Shown one piece after another: positions 1-10,960 of a DNA stretch of 64,000 nt (the first letter of the stretch is position 1; each line of letters opens with the position of its first letter). Position numbers and translations under genes: made by a program. Under the pieces are notes generated by a model. It searched no databases and had not been told where the DNA came from. It was given only the letters and a program-made list of their open reading frames with translations. This DNA comes from Anodontia alba. Lineage: Eukaryota > Mollusca > Bivalvia > Lucinida > Lucinidae. Location of the stretch: positions 71,095,267 through 71,159,266 of the forward strand of contig OZ024829.1 of assembly GCA_964016985.1 (NCBI GenBank), given 5' to 3'.

Positions 1-502
1 GACTATGAATAGTTATTTTCTGTTGCTATGAATGACTAATGATTTTGTAACCTGTAAAACTCCAGTCAATTAGTCTATTATCCAGTAAACAAATAAGTCT
101 CTTCTGAGCTATAGAAACATCGCAAAGACACTATTTTCATTAGTCAATTATACTGTTATTCTTTTCATTATGGAAGAGATATTTATAAACGGGCTTTTAC
201 AGCTGTACCAGGTAATGTGCCATGGGTGAAGTTCATTAAAATCAGAAATTTGGAAAACCTTTCTAAATATTGATAAAGTCAAAAACCTATCATCTGAGAT
301 ACTGGCAATGTTTGCTGGGTTTTTTTCTACATTTTGAGCAAGCAAAAATGAAATCAAACTCTTATAAAGTCTAAATAGTAGTAACATTTTACCTTCACCT
401 GTGTGGTTTATGGGTCTCATCCTGGAATGTAACTGCCTTGTGATCACTAAGGGAAGTATTATTTATATCCAAACAATTATATTAACATTTTTCTATCATT
501 TT

Positions 503-647
503 ACATGTATTGACACTTTTCCTGATACTAATAGACACTGGAATAGGACTGAAAACATTAAGAAAATGTGAAATTATTCATAATGTTCTCACATTGTTTT
601 CAGGAGTTGTCTACCGTTTTGCTATCAGGAAAAGCGTTAATACATGT
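503..647. repeat. 25-bp imperfect inverted repeat (foldback/MITE candidate)
   Basis: The arm at 503-527 is the reverse complement of 623-647 at 23 of 25 positions, with a 95-bp spacer between them. No flanking target duplication is visible. It could be a small foldback element or part of the Helentron 5' region. Confidence 0.5.
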
Positions 648-1127
648 TGGATGTGTGTACTTTATTTCTGTTTCTCTCTTTTAGGTTAAAAGTGCTACAC
701 AGATTGCTATAAACTTTATTTAAATTGTTTTTTTGTGTGTATAAACTGGATATATATTTCAAATTTGTTTGTGGAAGAGCATTATAGACATTATTGAGGT
801 GTTGCTCAGTAAAGTAGAAAGTGTTGAAAGAGGTGCTAGTTTATTACAAGTGACAGAAAAGGATTTCACTGAACATATTTGGGTAATTACTATTGGTTTT
901 AAATGTAATACCTAAAAATAACTGTTCATTTCACAATTATCATTTTCATTGATAGAAGATGAAATTTTATCACACTTACTAGAATCTGGAAACCATCCTT
1001 GAATAGAATTGATATACTAACCATGTCATAATAAAAGTGTTAATTAAGTAATGAAATAGTCAAACACAGTGAAGAGATAAGTACTACCGTAATAACCCTA
1101 TTGGGACATACATGCCTGAGCAATCCA

Positions 1128-1163
1128 TGTAGACCCAGATCAGATGTGGGATGAGGGTCTACA
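1128..1163. repeat. Hairpin with 9-bp perfect stem
   Basis: TGTAGACCC at 1128-1136 pairs with GGGTCTACA at 1155-1163 across an 18-nt loop and is followed by a short T run. It might be a subterminal Helentron structure; that is only a guess. Confidence 0.4.
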
Positions 1164-1808
1164 CTTTTTGCCACTTATCCAGCAATATTTTTAAACATAT
1201 CAACAAGTAATAGAATAGACCTTTTCAAATTCTAGGACGAGTATGGTAAGGAATTAAGGTGTCCCAATACTTAGGGTAAATATGGTCTTCCATCTTAATG
1301 TCTGCATTAAATATTTGCCTAATTATTCTTTTGCTCAAATAATCAAAGGTTGTTGACAGCTGCTTTACTGACACAGTTATAGGTTAAAACTAAAAGACCA
1401 ACTGTTTAAAAAAAATGGTCATTAATTATATTTTAATCTCTTTTAGATTTTCATTATCTTCTTTTCACTTTTAGTTAATCTGCAGCAGATGACTTTGGAC
1501 ATCTGTAAACACAATTTAATTAAACCCTGTGGCAAGTGGAGATATTCTAGCATTGAAAATACTTTGGCAAGCAGAGAAATTACTCCAGATGATAGGCAGT
1601 TTCTCTTCATTGTCACAAATGTTTTCAGTTTTCAGCTGCAAAGACCTTAAATACCTCCAGCATGTGGCAAAGACATTATGCCTTTTGCATTGTTTTTGAA
1701 TTTTCTGCAGCAGGGTGTCGAATGTTGTCTACATGCAGAAAATGTTTGAGCAGAATAGTCATGTATGTTGCTCTAATGCTTCTTTTACTGTATTTCTAGG
1801 TTAAAGCC

Positions 1809-2990
1809 ATGCCTCGCAAGAAAAATTCAAGACGGTCTGCTGCCCAGAAGCAAGTGATGGAGAGGCGTATGTCAGTGAAGAGTGGAAAAGGATGGGATGA
1901 GGGTGTTTCCAGCCCTGCGGGTCCTTCTGGACTTGTGCCTTTGGCTGATATTACAGCTATGCCATCCCATCATTTGGTTTGTCTAGCAAAAGATGAGGGC
2001 CTAACCACCCCTACTGATTGTTCCAGATCAGTACCTCTGGTCGATTTATCGTCCAGGCCATCTGCGCTACAGGGCTGCAAATTATCAGATGGGGGCAAAG
2101 CCCGTCCTACCTGTCTGTCACACTCAGATATAGACAGACATGTGCATAGCTCTCCCAGATGGATGGCTGTGTCATCTGAGCCAAATGATACAAGCTTATA
2201 TACTAGCCAAAGAAATAGCAATGAAACTAGCCAAAAAACTGTCAATGACACTAACCACAGAATTATTTACAGTAGAAATGTTAATGAAACCAGCCATGAA
2301 ACTATCAGTGAAACTAGCCATGAAACTGTCTCTGAAACTAGCCATGAAACCTGCTCAGAAGCTCAAAGAACTTGCTCAGACATGCAAAGAATTTGTCCAG
2401 ATATATCTGAAACCATAATAGAAACTTGCTACAACAATGATCCGGAGTCCCTTAAAATTGTTGAAACATCTTGCCTGGGAACCAAAATATTTGATACTGA
2501 AAAGTATGGAGATGTTTTGGAAAATGCTGATACTGACAATGCACAAAAGTCTGACACAAATAATTTTTCAAACCAGTTCATTCATTATACAGTAACTCCA
2601 CTCAGTAATGAGGCAGATGTTAGGTCATCTTTGCAACTTCAAGCTGTACCTTCACATTGCATTACATTTGTCCATGGATCCTTCAATCAGGCAGATTGTA
2701 TGTTCAGCCAAGTGTCACGTGGAAGTCAGTGTACTGTAAATGCACTTTGTGCACTAATATTTGCCAAGTTCTCACATTTACAAACGAAGCAAAACTTGGA
2801 TCAAGTGCTATTACATGGTGACAAATTGTATAATAAATTGTTATTTGGATTAAAAGCAAAGGGAGTCTTTAAGAGTAAACTTTTAACTTTTGAGGAATTA
2901 CCAAATATGGTAACTCTGTTTGATAAAGAAATCAGTATTGACAAGCATGATATTATTTCAGGGGTTTGCACCCAACAGTTTGGTACTTAA
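1809..2990 (+). pseudogene. Helentron N-terminal region with papain-fold cysteine-protease-like domain (first part)
   Basis: The frame opens with a Lys/Arg-rich start (MPRKKNSRR). Residues ~134-200 form a low-complexity Ser/Glu/Thr/His repeat built from an 8-residue unit resembling ETSHETVS. From ~residue 285 a protease-like segment begins; C308 in SRGSQC (codon 2730-2732) looks like the catalytic cysteine, with Gln/Gly just before it as in OTU and C76-type deubiquitinase folds. An in-frame TAA at 2988-2990 splits the domain, and the same frame continues at 2991 with the rest of it. A pyrimidine-rich tract and AG lie directly before the ATG, so a spliced leader exon is possible. The precise protease family is uncertain. 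Confidence 0.7.
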
Positions 2991-3806
2991 GGATTGCCGT
3001 CTCTTCATCAAGCACTTCATACTGCTTTTCAGAGATCATCTCATATACTGTTTATGATTGGTTCAGTATGCTCAGCTATATTTGAAATGAATGATGAATA
3101 TTACTTTTTTGACTCGCATTCACATGGGTCAGATGGTTTGTCATGTCCAGATGGACAGTCTTTATTGATTTCCTTTCACTGTCTTGAGAATCTAGTTGCC
3201 TTTATGTATGTTGTCTATGATAGTATGTTCATAGATATATCAGCACAGTTTGATATGTTACCCATTTCTATGAGAATAAATACAGCTGGGTGTGAAAATC
3301 ATTCTCGGAAAAAATCAGAAACAGAAAATATGAAACATGGTGCTCTTGAGAAAAGATTAGGTCCTCATAATCCCCAGACTTATCAATGGAAAACAGTCAC
3401 AGATAACAGCAAAAATAAAGCAAGCTATGATAACTTGAGAATAGAATTAAAAAAGACATCAGAACCATTTTTTAATGAAGAGAGTAACAATACTTTAATA
3501 GGTAGATACTTTGAAGATCAAAGGCTAAAACATGACTGTAAGCAGAAAGATAAAAACAGTAAAACTGACAGAAAAACATATCAACTTTTGTATAAACAAA
3601 AGCAGCGACAATCAATTGATTTTAAAGAGATGGAAAGACAAGCTAGAAAAGCTGCACGACTAACAAGCAAATACAGGAATAAGGAGAGAAAATACACATA
3701 CCTCTCTATGAAATCTGCAAGAGATTCAGCTGATTATAAAGAAAAAGAAAGAGTTGCCAAAAGCAGTTCAAGGCAGAGCAATGAATCAAAGATCAAGGAG
3801 AGATAG
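2991..3806 (+). pseudogene. Helentron protease-like domain (second part) and start of basic repeat region
   Basis: This continues the previous frame after the TAA at 2988. The segment with DSHSHGSDG (His codon 3117-3119) has the D-x-H arrangement expected for the catalytic His of a papain-fold protease, about 128 residues after C308. A hydrophobic stretch near FHCLENLVAFMYVVYD closes the domain. After ~3290 the sequence becomes Lys/Glu/Ser-rich and runs into the KEKER-type repeats. A TAG ends the frame at 3804-3806, inside a repeat unit. Proteases of this kind are a known Helentron accessory domain of unknown role; processing of the polyprotein or removal of ubiquitin are the usual suggestions. 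Confidence 0.65.
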
Positions 3807-4140
3807 AGAACATTAAAGTCAATGAAGTGTGCTAGAGATTCTGCGGATTTCAAAGAATAAGAAAGAGTTGCTAAAAGCAGTTCAAGGCAGAGTGATGAAT
3901 CAAAGATCAAGGAAAGACATAGAACATTAAAGTCAAAGAGACATGCTAGAGAATCCATAGATTTCAAAGAAAAAGAAAGAGTTGCTAAAAGCAGTTCAAG
4001 GCAGAGTGAAGAATCAAAGATCAAGGAGAGACAGAGAACATTAAATTCAAAGAGACATGTAGGAAATCTATGGATTTCAAAGAAAAAGAAAGTGTTGCTA
4101 AAAAAAGAGCAAGAGATTGTGTAAAGTTCAAAGAAAAAGA
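3709..4140 (+). repeat. 114-bp (38-aa) coding tandem repeat inside the Helentron
   Basis: The marker AGCAGTTCAAGGCAGAG recurs at 3762, 3876 and 3990, exactly 114 bp apart, so the repeat keeps frame. Each unit encodes a basic stretch containing FKEKERVAKSSSRQS. About three to four units are present. Stops at 3804 and 3858 and a 1-base deletion near 4053 break it. Highly charged repeats like this probably form helices that bind nucleic acid (inference). Confidence 0.8.
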
Positions 4141-4714
4141 ACTTGTTTGTCAGAGAAATTCAAAGAAGAAGGCAAGAACTGACCCACTTGTTTTAGAAAC
4201 AGAGAGGATTCGTAAACAAGTCTGGAGGTCTGATGTAAGAAACAAGCTATCTGAAAACTTTTCAGATTGTAAAAGAAAAGCTACTAACCGTAAAGATACA
4301 TTGCTTTATGAAGAAGAAACAAAAGCTGCTAAATGTAGAAAGTATGGTACTAATATAAATACATGTATAGAACTTTTTCATAAAAGAATATCTGTTGGTC
4401 CTGTTTACATATGCAGTTGCTGTCATCAGACATGGTTTAAGGACAGTGTCACTAAAGTATTAGCAAATTCAAACTTGTCCAACTCACAATACCTCTCTGG
4501 TAAAATATCTGTAGACAATGAAGAATGGATTTGTATTACATGTAAGAATAGTTTAATTAACAACAGAGTTCCGAAGCTATCTGTTAAAAATGGATTTAAA
4601 TGGCCAGAGAAACCAAAAGAACTTGAACTTCATCCACTAGAAGAAAGGCTAATTGCGCTGCGAATACCTTCTATGCAAATGAGAAATACCATGGGGTCGG
4701 CAGTATTCCATTAA
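4070..4714 (+). pseudogene. Helentron Cys-rich (zinc-finger-like) region before Rep, shifted frame
   Basis: This segment is in a different frame from both neighbours. Compared with the preceding 114-bp units, one base is missing around 4053. The original frame returns near 4701, so two opposite frameshifts bound it. It encodes the end of the basic repeats, then a Cys/His cluster with CSCCHQTWF and WICITC about 45 residues apart, then LEERLIALRIP. This is the typical sequence before the Helitron Rep and probably binds zinc for DNA recognition. Confidence 0.8.
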
Positions 4715-5633
4715 AGGTAATGTTGTAAATGTACCAGTTGAAATTCAGCCTGTAGTAGATGCTCTTCCACGTCCATTTGATGAAAATGTAACTGTTCCTG
4801 TAAAACTGAAGAAAAAATTGTCACACAAATCATGTGCATTCACAGAAAATGTCCGACCTCTACGATTTTTAGTAGCATTACATTGGCTTATGATTCATAG
4901 CAAACTTTATCAAAACTCTGGTGCACATATTGATGAAAACTGGGTGAAGCAAGTTACACAGCATAGTTTTGAAACTGTTAGTGAATTCTTGGAGCCAACC
5001 AAATCCAAACAGTCCTTAAATGATGTACCAAATGCCAGTGTTAGTCATTTACAAGAAGTACAAAAAGATAATATTTGTGATGACTTGTATGATTCTGATG
5101 CTGAAGCTAACACACAGGAAAATGTGGGTAATATTGATACACTCCTTGATGACGGAAATTTAGAAAACAGAAGCTGCACATTAACATTTGCTCCTGGAGA
5201 AAACCAGCGGCCCCTTAGTATCTATCAGGATACAGATTCAGAATATTTATGTTTTCCAACCATATTTTGTGGCCAAAGACGACCAGAGAATAAAGAACGT
5301 TCCGTACCAGTGCATTACAGTGATATTGCTAAGTGGGAATTAAGAAGTACTGATAGAAGAGCAGCAAACAGTGTTCCAAATATTTTTTTCAAATTGAAAA
5401 AAATACAAATGAAACAGTTGAATGACAAAGTTAGCCTTGCTATTAGAAGATGTCAAATTAGTGGAAAAAATATAACTGTAGCACAAGCCAGAGATTCAAA
5501 TTATACAGAGAATATTGTTAAGAAGGACCAGGGTTACTATATCTTTAAACAGCTCAGAAATTCTCCATCCTACCTTGAGACAAGAAAAAAAGATGTGTTT
5601 GCAATGATACGTCAGTTGGGATTACCAACATGA
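4701..5633 (+). pseudogene. Helentron Rep N-terminal part
   Basis: The frame resumes near 4701 with YSIKGNVVNVPV-like sequence, directly continuing the LEERLIALRIP segment after the shift. It covers the Helitron_like_N linker and the start of the replication initiator (residues around FTENVRPLRFLVALHWL, then FKQLRNSPSYLETRKKDVFAMIRQLGLPT). A TGA at 5631-5633 ends it where family members normally have an aromatic residue, so a single Trp-to-stop change is likely. The next segment continues in the same frame from 5634. Confidence 0.85.
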
Positions 5634-8057
5634 TTCATGTCCTTGTCATCTGCTGATACAAAGTGGTCAGATCTTCTTAAAATGTTAGCAAAATTAAACA
5701 ACAATACTGATTATAGTGATGATGAAATAAGTGCACTGACCTGGGAACAGAAGACAAAGCTTATTCAAAAAGATCCAGTCACATATTCAAGATACTTTGA
5801 TCACCGAGTTCAACAATTTATCAAGCTTGTTTTGAAAAGTATGCACAATCCTCTTAGCGTCATTACTGATTACTTTTACAGAGTGGAATTTCAGCAGCGT
5901 GGGACACCTCATCTTCATTTGATAGCATGGGTAGAAAACTCTCCAAAATATCAGGGAAGCAGTCTTGATGACATCACTGAATATGTTGATAAGTATTTAA
6001 AGTGCTCCTCCACTAATGACAAGCTGACAGATCTTATCCAATTACAAATGCACAAGCATTCAAGAACATGCAGAAAAAAAGAAGACAAAATATGTCGGTT
6101 TGGGTATCCTCTCCCTCCCTTGCCAAAGACATTGATACTGGAACCACTTGATTCAGAGATTGATAAATACAAAAAAACATATGCAAAAATACAACAAAAA
6201 ATGAATGAGCAGAAAGATGGATATGATATGAGTTATGACCAATTTCTGAAAGAAGTTGTTGAGCTTACTGAGGCAGAATACATAAAATGTATCAGAAGTA
6301 CATTGACTACTACAAAGGTTTTTCTTCGAAGACAGCCAAAGGATATCCGTTTGAATTTATATAATGAAGCAGTTTTGGAAGCATGGAAAGCAAATATTGA
6401 TATCCAATTCATTTTGGATCCATATGCCTGTGCTATGTATATTGTATCATATATAAGCAAATTGCAAAGGGGAATGAGTTCTTTAATGCATGCAGCTTCT
6501 AAAGAGGCAAGAAATGGCAATTTTGATATCAAGAGACAAGTAAGGCATAGTGGAAATGTGTTTTCAAACAGTGTGGAGGTCAGTGCTCAAGAAACTGTAT
6601 ACTTGGTTCTTCAGATGCCTTTGACAAATAGCACAAGGCAAGTTGTATTTGTAAATACATCCTTACCAGACAAACGTATACAGCTTATAAAATCCAAAAC
6701 TGTGCTTGATGAAATGCTTAATGATTCGACAGACATTGTTGCAGAAAATGTCATTAAAATATATTCAAAAAGACCTAAAGCTTTGGAAAACTGGTGTTTA
6801 GCAGACTACATTTCGCAGTTAGATGTTATTTATCCAAATGATGACTCTGCAGCAAAGAAAGGGGAAGATGTTAATGATGACAGAGAAATCGAAAGTGATT
6901 CAGAGGAATTTGATGATGATCTTACTGTAATCACTCTTAAAAATGGAATTAAAATTCGACACAGGCAGAACAATAAAATTCTGAGATATGTGAGATTCAG
7001 TAAAAAATCTGATGAGGAAAATCACTTCCGTGAAAAGCTTCTTCTGTTTCTGCCTTGGAGAAAGGAAGACACAGATTTGATAAGCACATATAATACATAT
7101 AAAGATCATTACACAGTTGTTAAAGGAAGGGTTGATTCTAAATGTAAGGCGTATGAACACCATGTTGAAGAACTAGAGTTAGCAAGAGAAATGGCAGAAA
7201 ATGATATGCAAGATGCTTTTGATGAAATAGCACCTGGAACTGAACAAACTGAATCTGAAACTGCAGAGGAACAGCCAGTTGACTCTGAAACATTTGTGTG
7301 CTTTAATCCAGACAGGGTAGCTGAACAATACAACTACGATATTGGAACTGAAATAGGTAGTTCTTCTTCAATCACTAGAATAGAACATAATACAAATCTT
7401 CTTGCAGAGGATCAGTACTTTGAGCTTTTGAGATCTCTGAATTCAAAACAGAAGTATTTCTATAATCATGTCGTTCATTGGATCAAAACAAAAGATGCAC
7501 CATTGTATGCATTTTTGAGTGGAGGTGCTGGTGTTGGTAAAAGTGTTGTAATACGTGCTTTATATCAGACGCTGTACAGACTACTAAATCTCAAAGATGG
7601 AGAAAATCCAGATGACATTAGAGTTCTTCTATGTGCTTTTACTGGAAAAACAGCTTTTAACATTGGAGGATCAACTATATCTACAGCATTCCATCAAAAG
7701 GTCAAACAGTCAGATCAGACACTGAGTTGTGATACCCTGAATACATTCAGATCAAAGTACAGAAATTTGTCAGTTGTAATAATTGATGAAATATCAATGG
7801 TTGGAAATGCACTGTTACAGTTTATTGACCAAAGGCTTCAGGAACTTACTGGTTCTAGACAACCATTTGGGAACATAAGTATCATAGCAGTTGGTGATCT
7901 TTTTCAGTTACAGCCTGTAAGAGGAAATTGGATTTTTAATGATTTGACACATGATGTGTCTGCACTAGCAGCAAATCTTTGGAAAGAGCATTTTAAAATG
8001 TTTGAACTGACAGAAATAATGAGGCAGAAAGATGATCTTGATTTTACAGAACTGTAA
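5634..8057 (+). pseudogene. Helentron Rep (HUH, Y2) and N-terminal half of PIF1-like helicase
   Basis: Rep: the HUH motif lies in QQRGTPHLHLIAW (two His at nt 5910-5918). A Cys/His patch TCRKKEDKICRFGYPLPP follows. The paired tyrosines in YIVSYISK (four residues apart) match the Y2 nucleophiles of Helitron Rep, which nick and join one DNA strand. Helicase: Walker A GGAGVGKS at ~7521-7544, Walker B IIDEISM at ~7780, and motif III GDLFQLQPV. A TAA at 8055-8057 stops the frame shortly after the motif IV region (EIMRQ); the same frame continues downstream, so this looks like one Leu-to-stop change. Acidic linkers (DDREIESDSEEFDDD) separate Rep and helicase. All key catalytic residues I can see are intact. 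Confidence 0.92.
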
Positions 8058-9005
8058 AATAGGCTAAGACACAATAATCTTACAGAGTCAGACAGGCAGA
8101 AAATAAAATCCTGTCAAATTTCTAAAGAATCTGCAAATTATCCAAAGAGTGCTCCCCACCTTTTTGCAGAAAATAAGTTCATGCACAGTTTCAATAACGA
8201 GATTATAAATATTCTTGAAACAGAAAAAAATACTGTCACTTGTCATGATGTAGTGCTATCGCCAAATATGTCCCATACAGATCAAAAGAAGTTACTAAAT
8301 AAAGTGCCAAAAGATTCCAGTTACACAGCAAACTTGCATCAGTCACTGGTCATTGTTGTTGGTATGGTTTATGACTTGACAGTAAATTTAAATACTGAAG
8401 ATGGACTGGCCAACGGTGCTTCTTGTATTATAAAGTTTATAGATTACAGGCAAGCTAACACAAGCAGACCAAGTATCATATGGGTCCAATTTGATGACCT
8501 ACAAATTGGGGTTCAGAGGAGAAAGCAGTATAGAAGATTCTACAATGAACATATAGCTGATTCTTGGACTCCAGTGTTTGATATTGAACGAACATTTGTG
8601 TATGGCCGATTCAATAAAAATGCTACTGTACAGAGAACTCAGTTTCCATTACAGCCAGCAGCAGGCCGGTCTGTTCATCGTGCTCAGGGAATTACCCTTG
8701 ATAAAGTTGTGATTGATCTAACACAAAATGCAACAAGGAAAGTTCCACATCTGCATTATGTTGCACTAAGCAGGGTAAGATCAATGCAGAATCTATATAT
8801 ACTGAATTTCAATGAAGATGCATTGAAAGTTGATCATCAAGTTGAAGCAGAAATGAAGCGACTGTATGACTGTGCTATGCTAGATTTGTGTTATGTACCA
8901 TTTGATACCATAGATTCAAAATTTCATTTTAAAATTGCCTACAACAATTGTAGGTCACTTCACAAACGCTTTGAGGACATAAGACTTGACAGAAGTATCC
9001 TGTCA
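8058..9005 (+). pseudogene. PIF1-like helicase C-terminal half and start of endonuclease
   Basis: This continues the helicase frame. Motif V is GRSVHRAQGITLDKVVID and motif VI is HYVALSRVRSM, both typical of PIF1/RecD-like SF1 helicases that unwind DNA during rolling-circle transposition. After ~8930 the sequence KIAYNNCRSLHKRFEDIR marks the switch to the endonuclease domain (catalytic-type Asn followed by Arg-Ser-Leu). The frame is lost near 9000 just before the conserved ESRL segment, so a small deletion probably occurred. Confidence 0.9.
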
Positions 9006-9540
9006 GCTCAGTATATCTGAAAGCAGATTGTGTGAAAAAGATGACTCTAATTCATATGCAGTTGAAGGCTTTGCTATGATAAGAAATGACCAGGCAATGA
9101 GAAACGATTCAATGAGACCATCACATGGCTCTGCAGTGTATGTTAGAAATGATGTCACTGTATTGAAATGCTATTCTTATAACTCAAAAGAATTAGAACT
9201 AACTTGCATTGACAATCAACATGAGCTTACCAGTGTACAGATTGTTGTAGTGTACAAATCACCAAACTCAAGTTACACTGCTTTTATCAGAAACTTAGAA
9301 AAAGAACTACTTCCACATGTAGACATAAGGAAACCTTTAGTCATTATTGGTGATTTCAACATAGATGTTAGGCAGAAAAAAGCAAACATAGAACAATTTA
9401 TGTTAAACTTATTCCATTGTGAACAATTAATGGATAGACCAACAACAGATAATGGGACTACAATAGATCTTATTTTTTCTAATTGTCCTGGTCAAATTGG
9501 AATGGAAGAAACCTATTGATCAGACCATAAGATGCTGTAC
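8986..9540 (+). pseudogene. Helentron AP-type endonuclease domain
   Basis: The segment is frame-shifted relative to the helicase. It contains ISESRLC (the E-x-R/T-type metal-binding region), VVYKSPNSSY, the IIGDFNID motif at ~9345-9367 (catalytic Asp and Asn) and TTIDLIFSN. A TGA at 9517-9519 precedes the final SDHK motif (9520-9531), whose Asp/His complete the active site. The fold is the exonuclease-endonuclease-phosphatase type shared with LINE endonucleases. Its presence at the C-terminus of a Rep-helicase protein defines the element as a Helentron. Confidence 0.9.
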
Positions 9541-9831
9541 TTTTTCACATAACTTGGAAATTGTGTGAGGTGTTTTATACATTATATTTCAGACTGTAGT
9601 AAAACTGGGTCCACAATCCACACTCCCTTCTTTACTACAGGGCAAAGATTCTCGAAGCTCGTGCTTCTACTCCTGGATCATTTAATTTTAAAATAACTCT
9701 TGACACCACCAGTTGATAAGCTGAGTTGGATAAGCTTTAGGTAACTGTGTCATTATATAGATTCTATCACATATTTGTTTGTCTTCTCAGTTGATGACCC
9801 TATTCACATAACAGAAATGCATATGCTAATA
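9541..9831. other. Helentron 3' flank, no gene
   Basis: Non-coding. It contains one clear hairpin: CTGTAGTAAA at 9594-9603 pairs with TTTACTACAG at 9631-9640 (10-bp perfect stem, 27-nt loop). Hairpins sit near Helitron 3' ends, so the terminus may lie shortly after it. I could not identify the last base. The segment ends where the family E element begins at 9832. Confidence 0.5.
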
Positions 9832-10288
9832 CAAGTGCTCGGCCAAGCGGGGCATTGTACGCCCCTGGCTCCTGTATAATTCAGTGCTCTGGATATAAAT
9901 TGTAATTGGAATTACAAAAAAAAAAAAAATTAAAAAATTTTCATTAGGGCATAACTCTGCTGATATTTGGTGAACTATAACCTAAGGGTCCAAGCTGGCC
10001 CAGAAATTAAGGGAGAAGTGACTTTTCCCTCCTGGGAAAACAGGGAGAAGTTTGCTGCTTCTAAGGAGAAGTGCTTTCAGATGGAGGACACACGACAGAA
10101 GCATGGCTATATTATATGAGCCTTTGGCTGATTTGTTTTTCCCATACTTCAATATCAGACCAAACAATAACAAAACAAAAATAAACAACCAAAAAAAAAA
10201 AAATTGTGCAAGAAAATTTTTTTGTAAACCTATATCTGTTTTATACTGACTTTATTTTTTATCGCACCTGCTTGTAGCAGGGTGCGAT

Positions 10289-10960
10289 ATAGGCGTCCGA
10301 TTTTCCGTCCGTCCGTCCGTCCGTCCGTCCGTCTGTCAACATTTATGTCGACGTTCGACATTTATGTCAAAGTTAGTATTCTAATCAAATACAAGACTAA
10401 ACAACCATCAAACCTTGCATGAAACATCTCCCTGACCCCCTGACTTTAGGACATAGGCATCCGCTTTTCCGTTCGTCTGTCTGTTCATCCGTCCGTCTGT
10501 CAACATTTATGTCGAAGTTCGACATTTATGTCAAAGTTAGTATTCTAATCAACTACAAGACTAAACAACCATCAAACCTTGCATGAAACATCTCCCTGAC
10601 TTCCTGACTTTGCCACATAGGTGCCCGCTTTTCCATTCGTCTGTCTGTTCGTCCGTCCGTCTGTCCGTCTGTTAACAGTTCTGTAATGTCGAAGTTTGAC
10701 ATTTATGTCAAAGTTAGTATTCTAATCAACTACAAGACTAAACAACCATCAAACCTTGCATGAAACATCTCCCTGACCTCCTGACTTTGTGACACAGGTG
10801 CCTGCTTTTCCATTCGTCTGTCAGTTCGTCCGTCTGTCTGTCCGTCTGTTAACAGTTCTGTTATGTCGAAGTTCGACATTTATGTCAAAGTTAGTATTCT
10901 AATCAACTACAACTCTACAACAACCATCATACCTTGCATGTCACATCTCCCTGACCTCCT
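10289..10960 (+). repeat. Family D core array 1 (four units of ~164-176 bp)
   Basis: The units start at about 10289, 10452, 10616 and 10794. Each contains a CCGT/CTGT microsatellite, CAACATTTATGTCGAAG, and a segment ending ACCTTGCATGAAACATC. The microsatellite is part of every unit here, unlike most other families, in which it occurs once at the 5' side. Confidence 0.8.

Larger units (their letters stand above)
1..1808. other. Unassigned non-coding sequence upstream of the Helentron
   Basis: AT-rich sequence with no protein-like reading frame; the only ORF of note (148-447, minus) has no recognisable motif. It may include the 5' end of the Helentron, but I could not identify a terminus. Two structures stand out, a 25-bp inverted repeat at 503-647 and a hairpin at 1128-1163, and both are listed separately. 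A splice-acceptor-like pyrimidine tract ending in CTAG lies just before the first Helentron ATG at 1809. Confidence 0.5.
1809..9540 (+). mobile_element. Helentron (Helitron2-type rolling-circle transposon), decayed
   Basis: The order of domains is papain-fold protease-like, basic 38-aa repeats, Cys-rich region, HUH/Y2 Rep, PIF1-like helicase, then an endonuclease with GDFNID and SDH motifs. A C-terminal endonuclease together with a protease is the hallmark of Helentrons rather than canonical Helitrons (family knowledge). Reading stays mostly in one frame (codon starts divisible by 3) over 7.7 kb. It is broken by stops at 2988, 3804, 3858, 5631, 8055 and 9517, and by frame changes near 4053, 4693 and 9003. 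So few lesions imply fairly recent inactivation. The exact termini are not determined. Confidence 0.9.

Noticed and set aside
1970..2418. Alternative ORFs overlapping the Helentron N-terminus (minus 1970-2251, plus 2140-2418)
   Set aside because: Shadows of the Ser/Glu/Thr/His coding repeat in the main frame.
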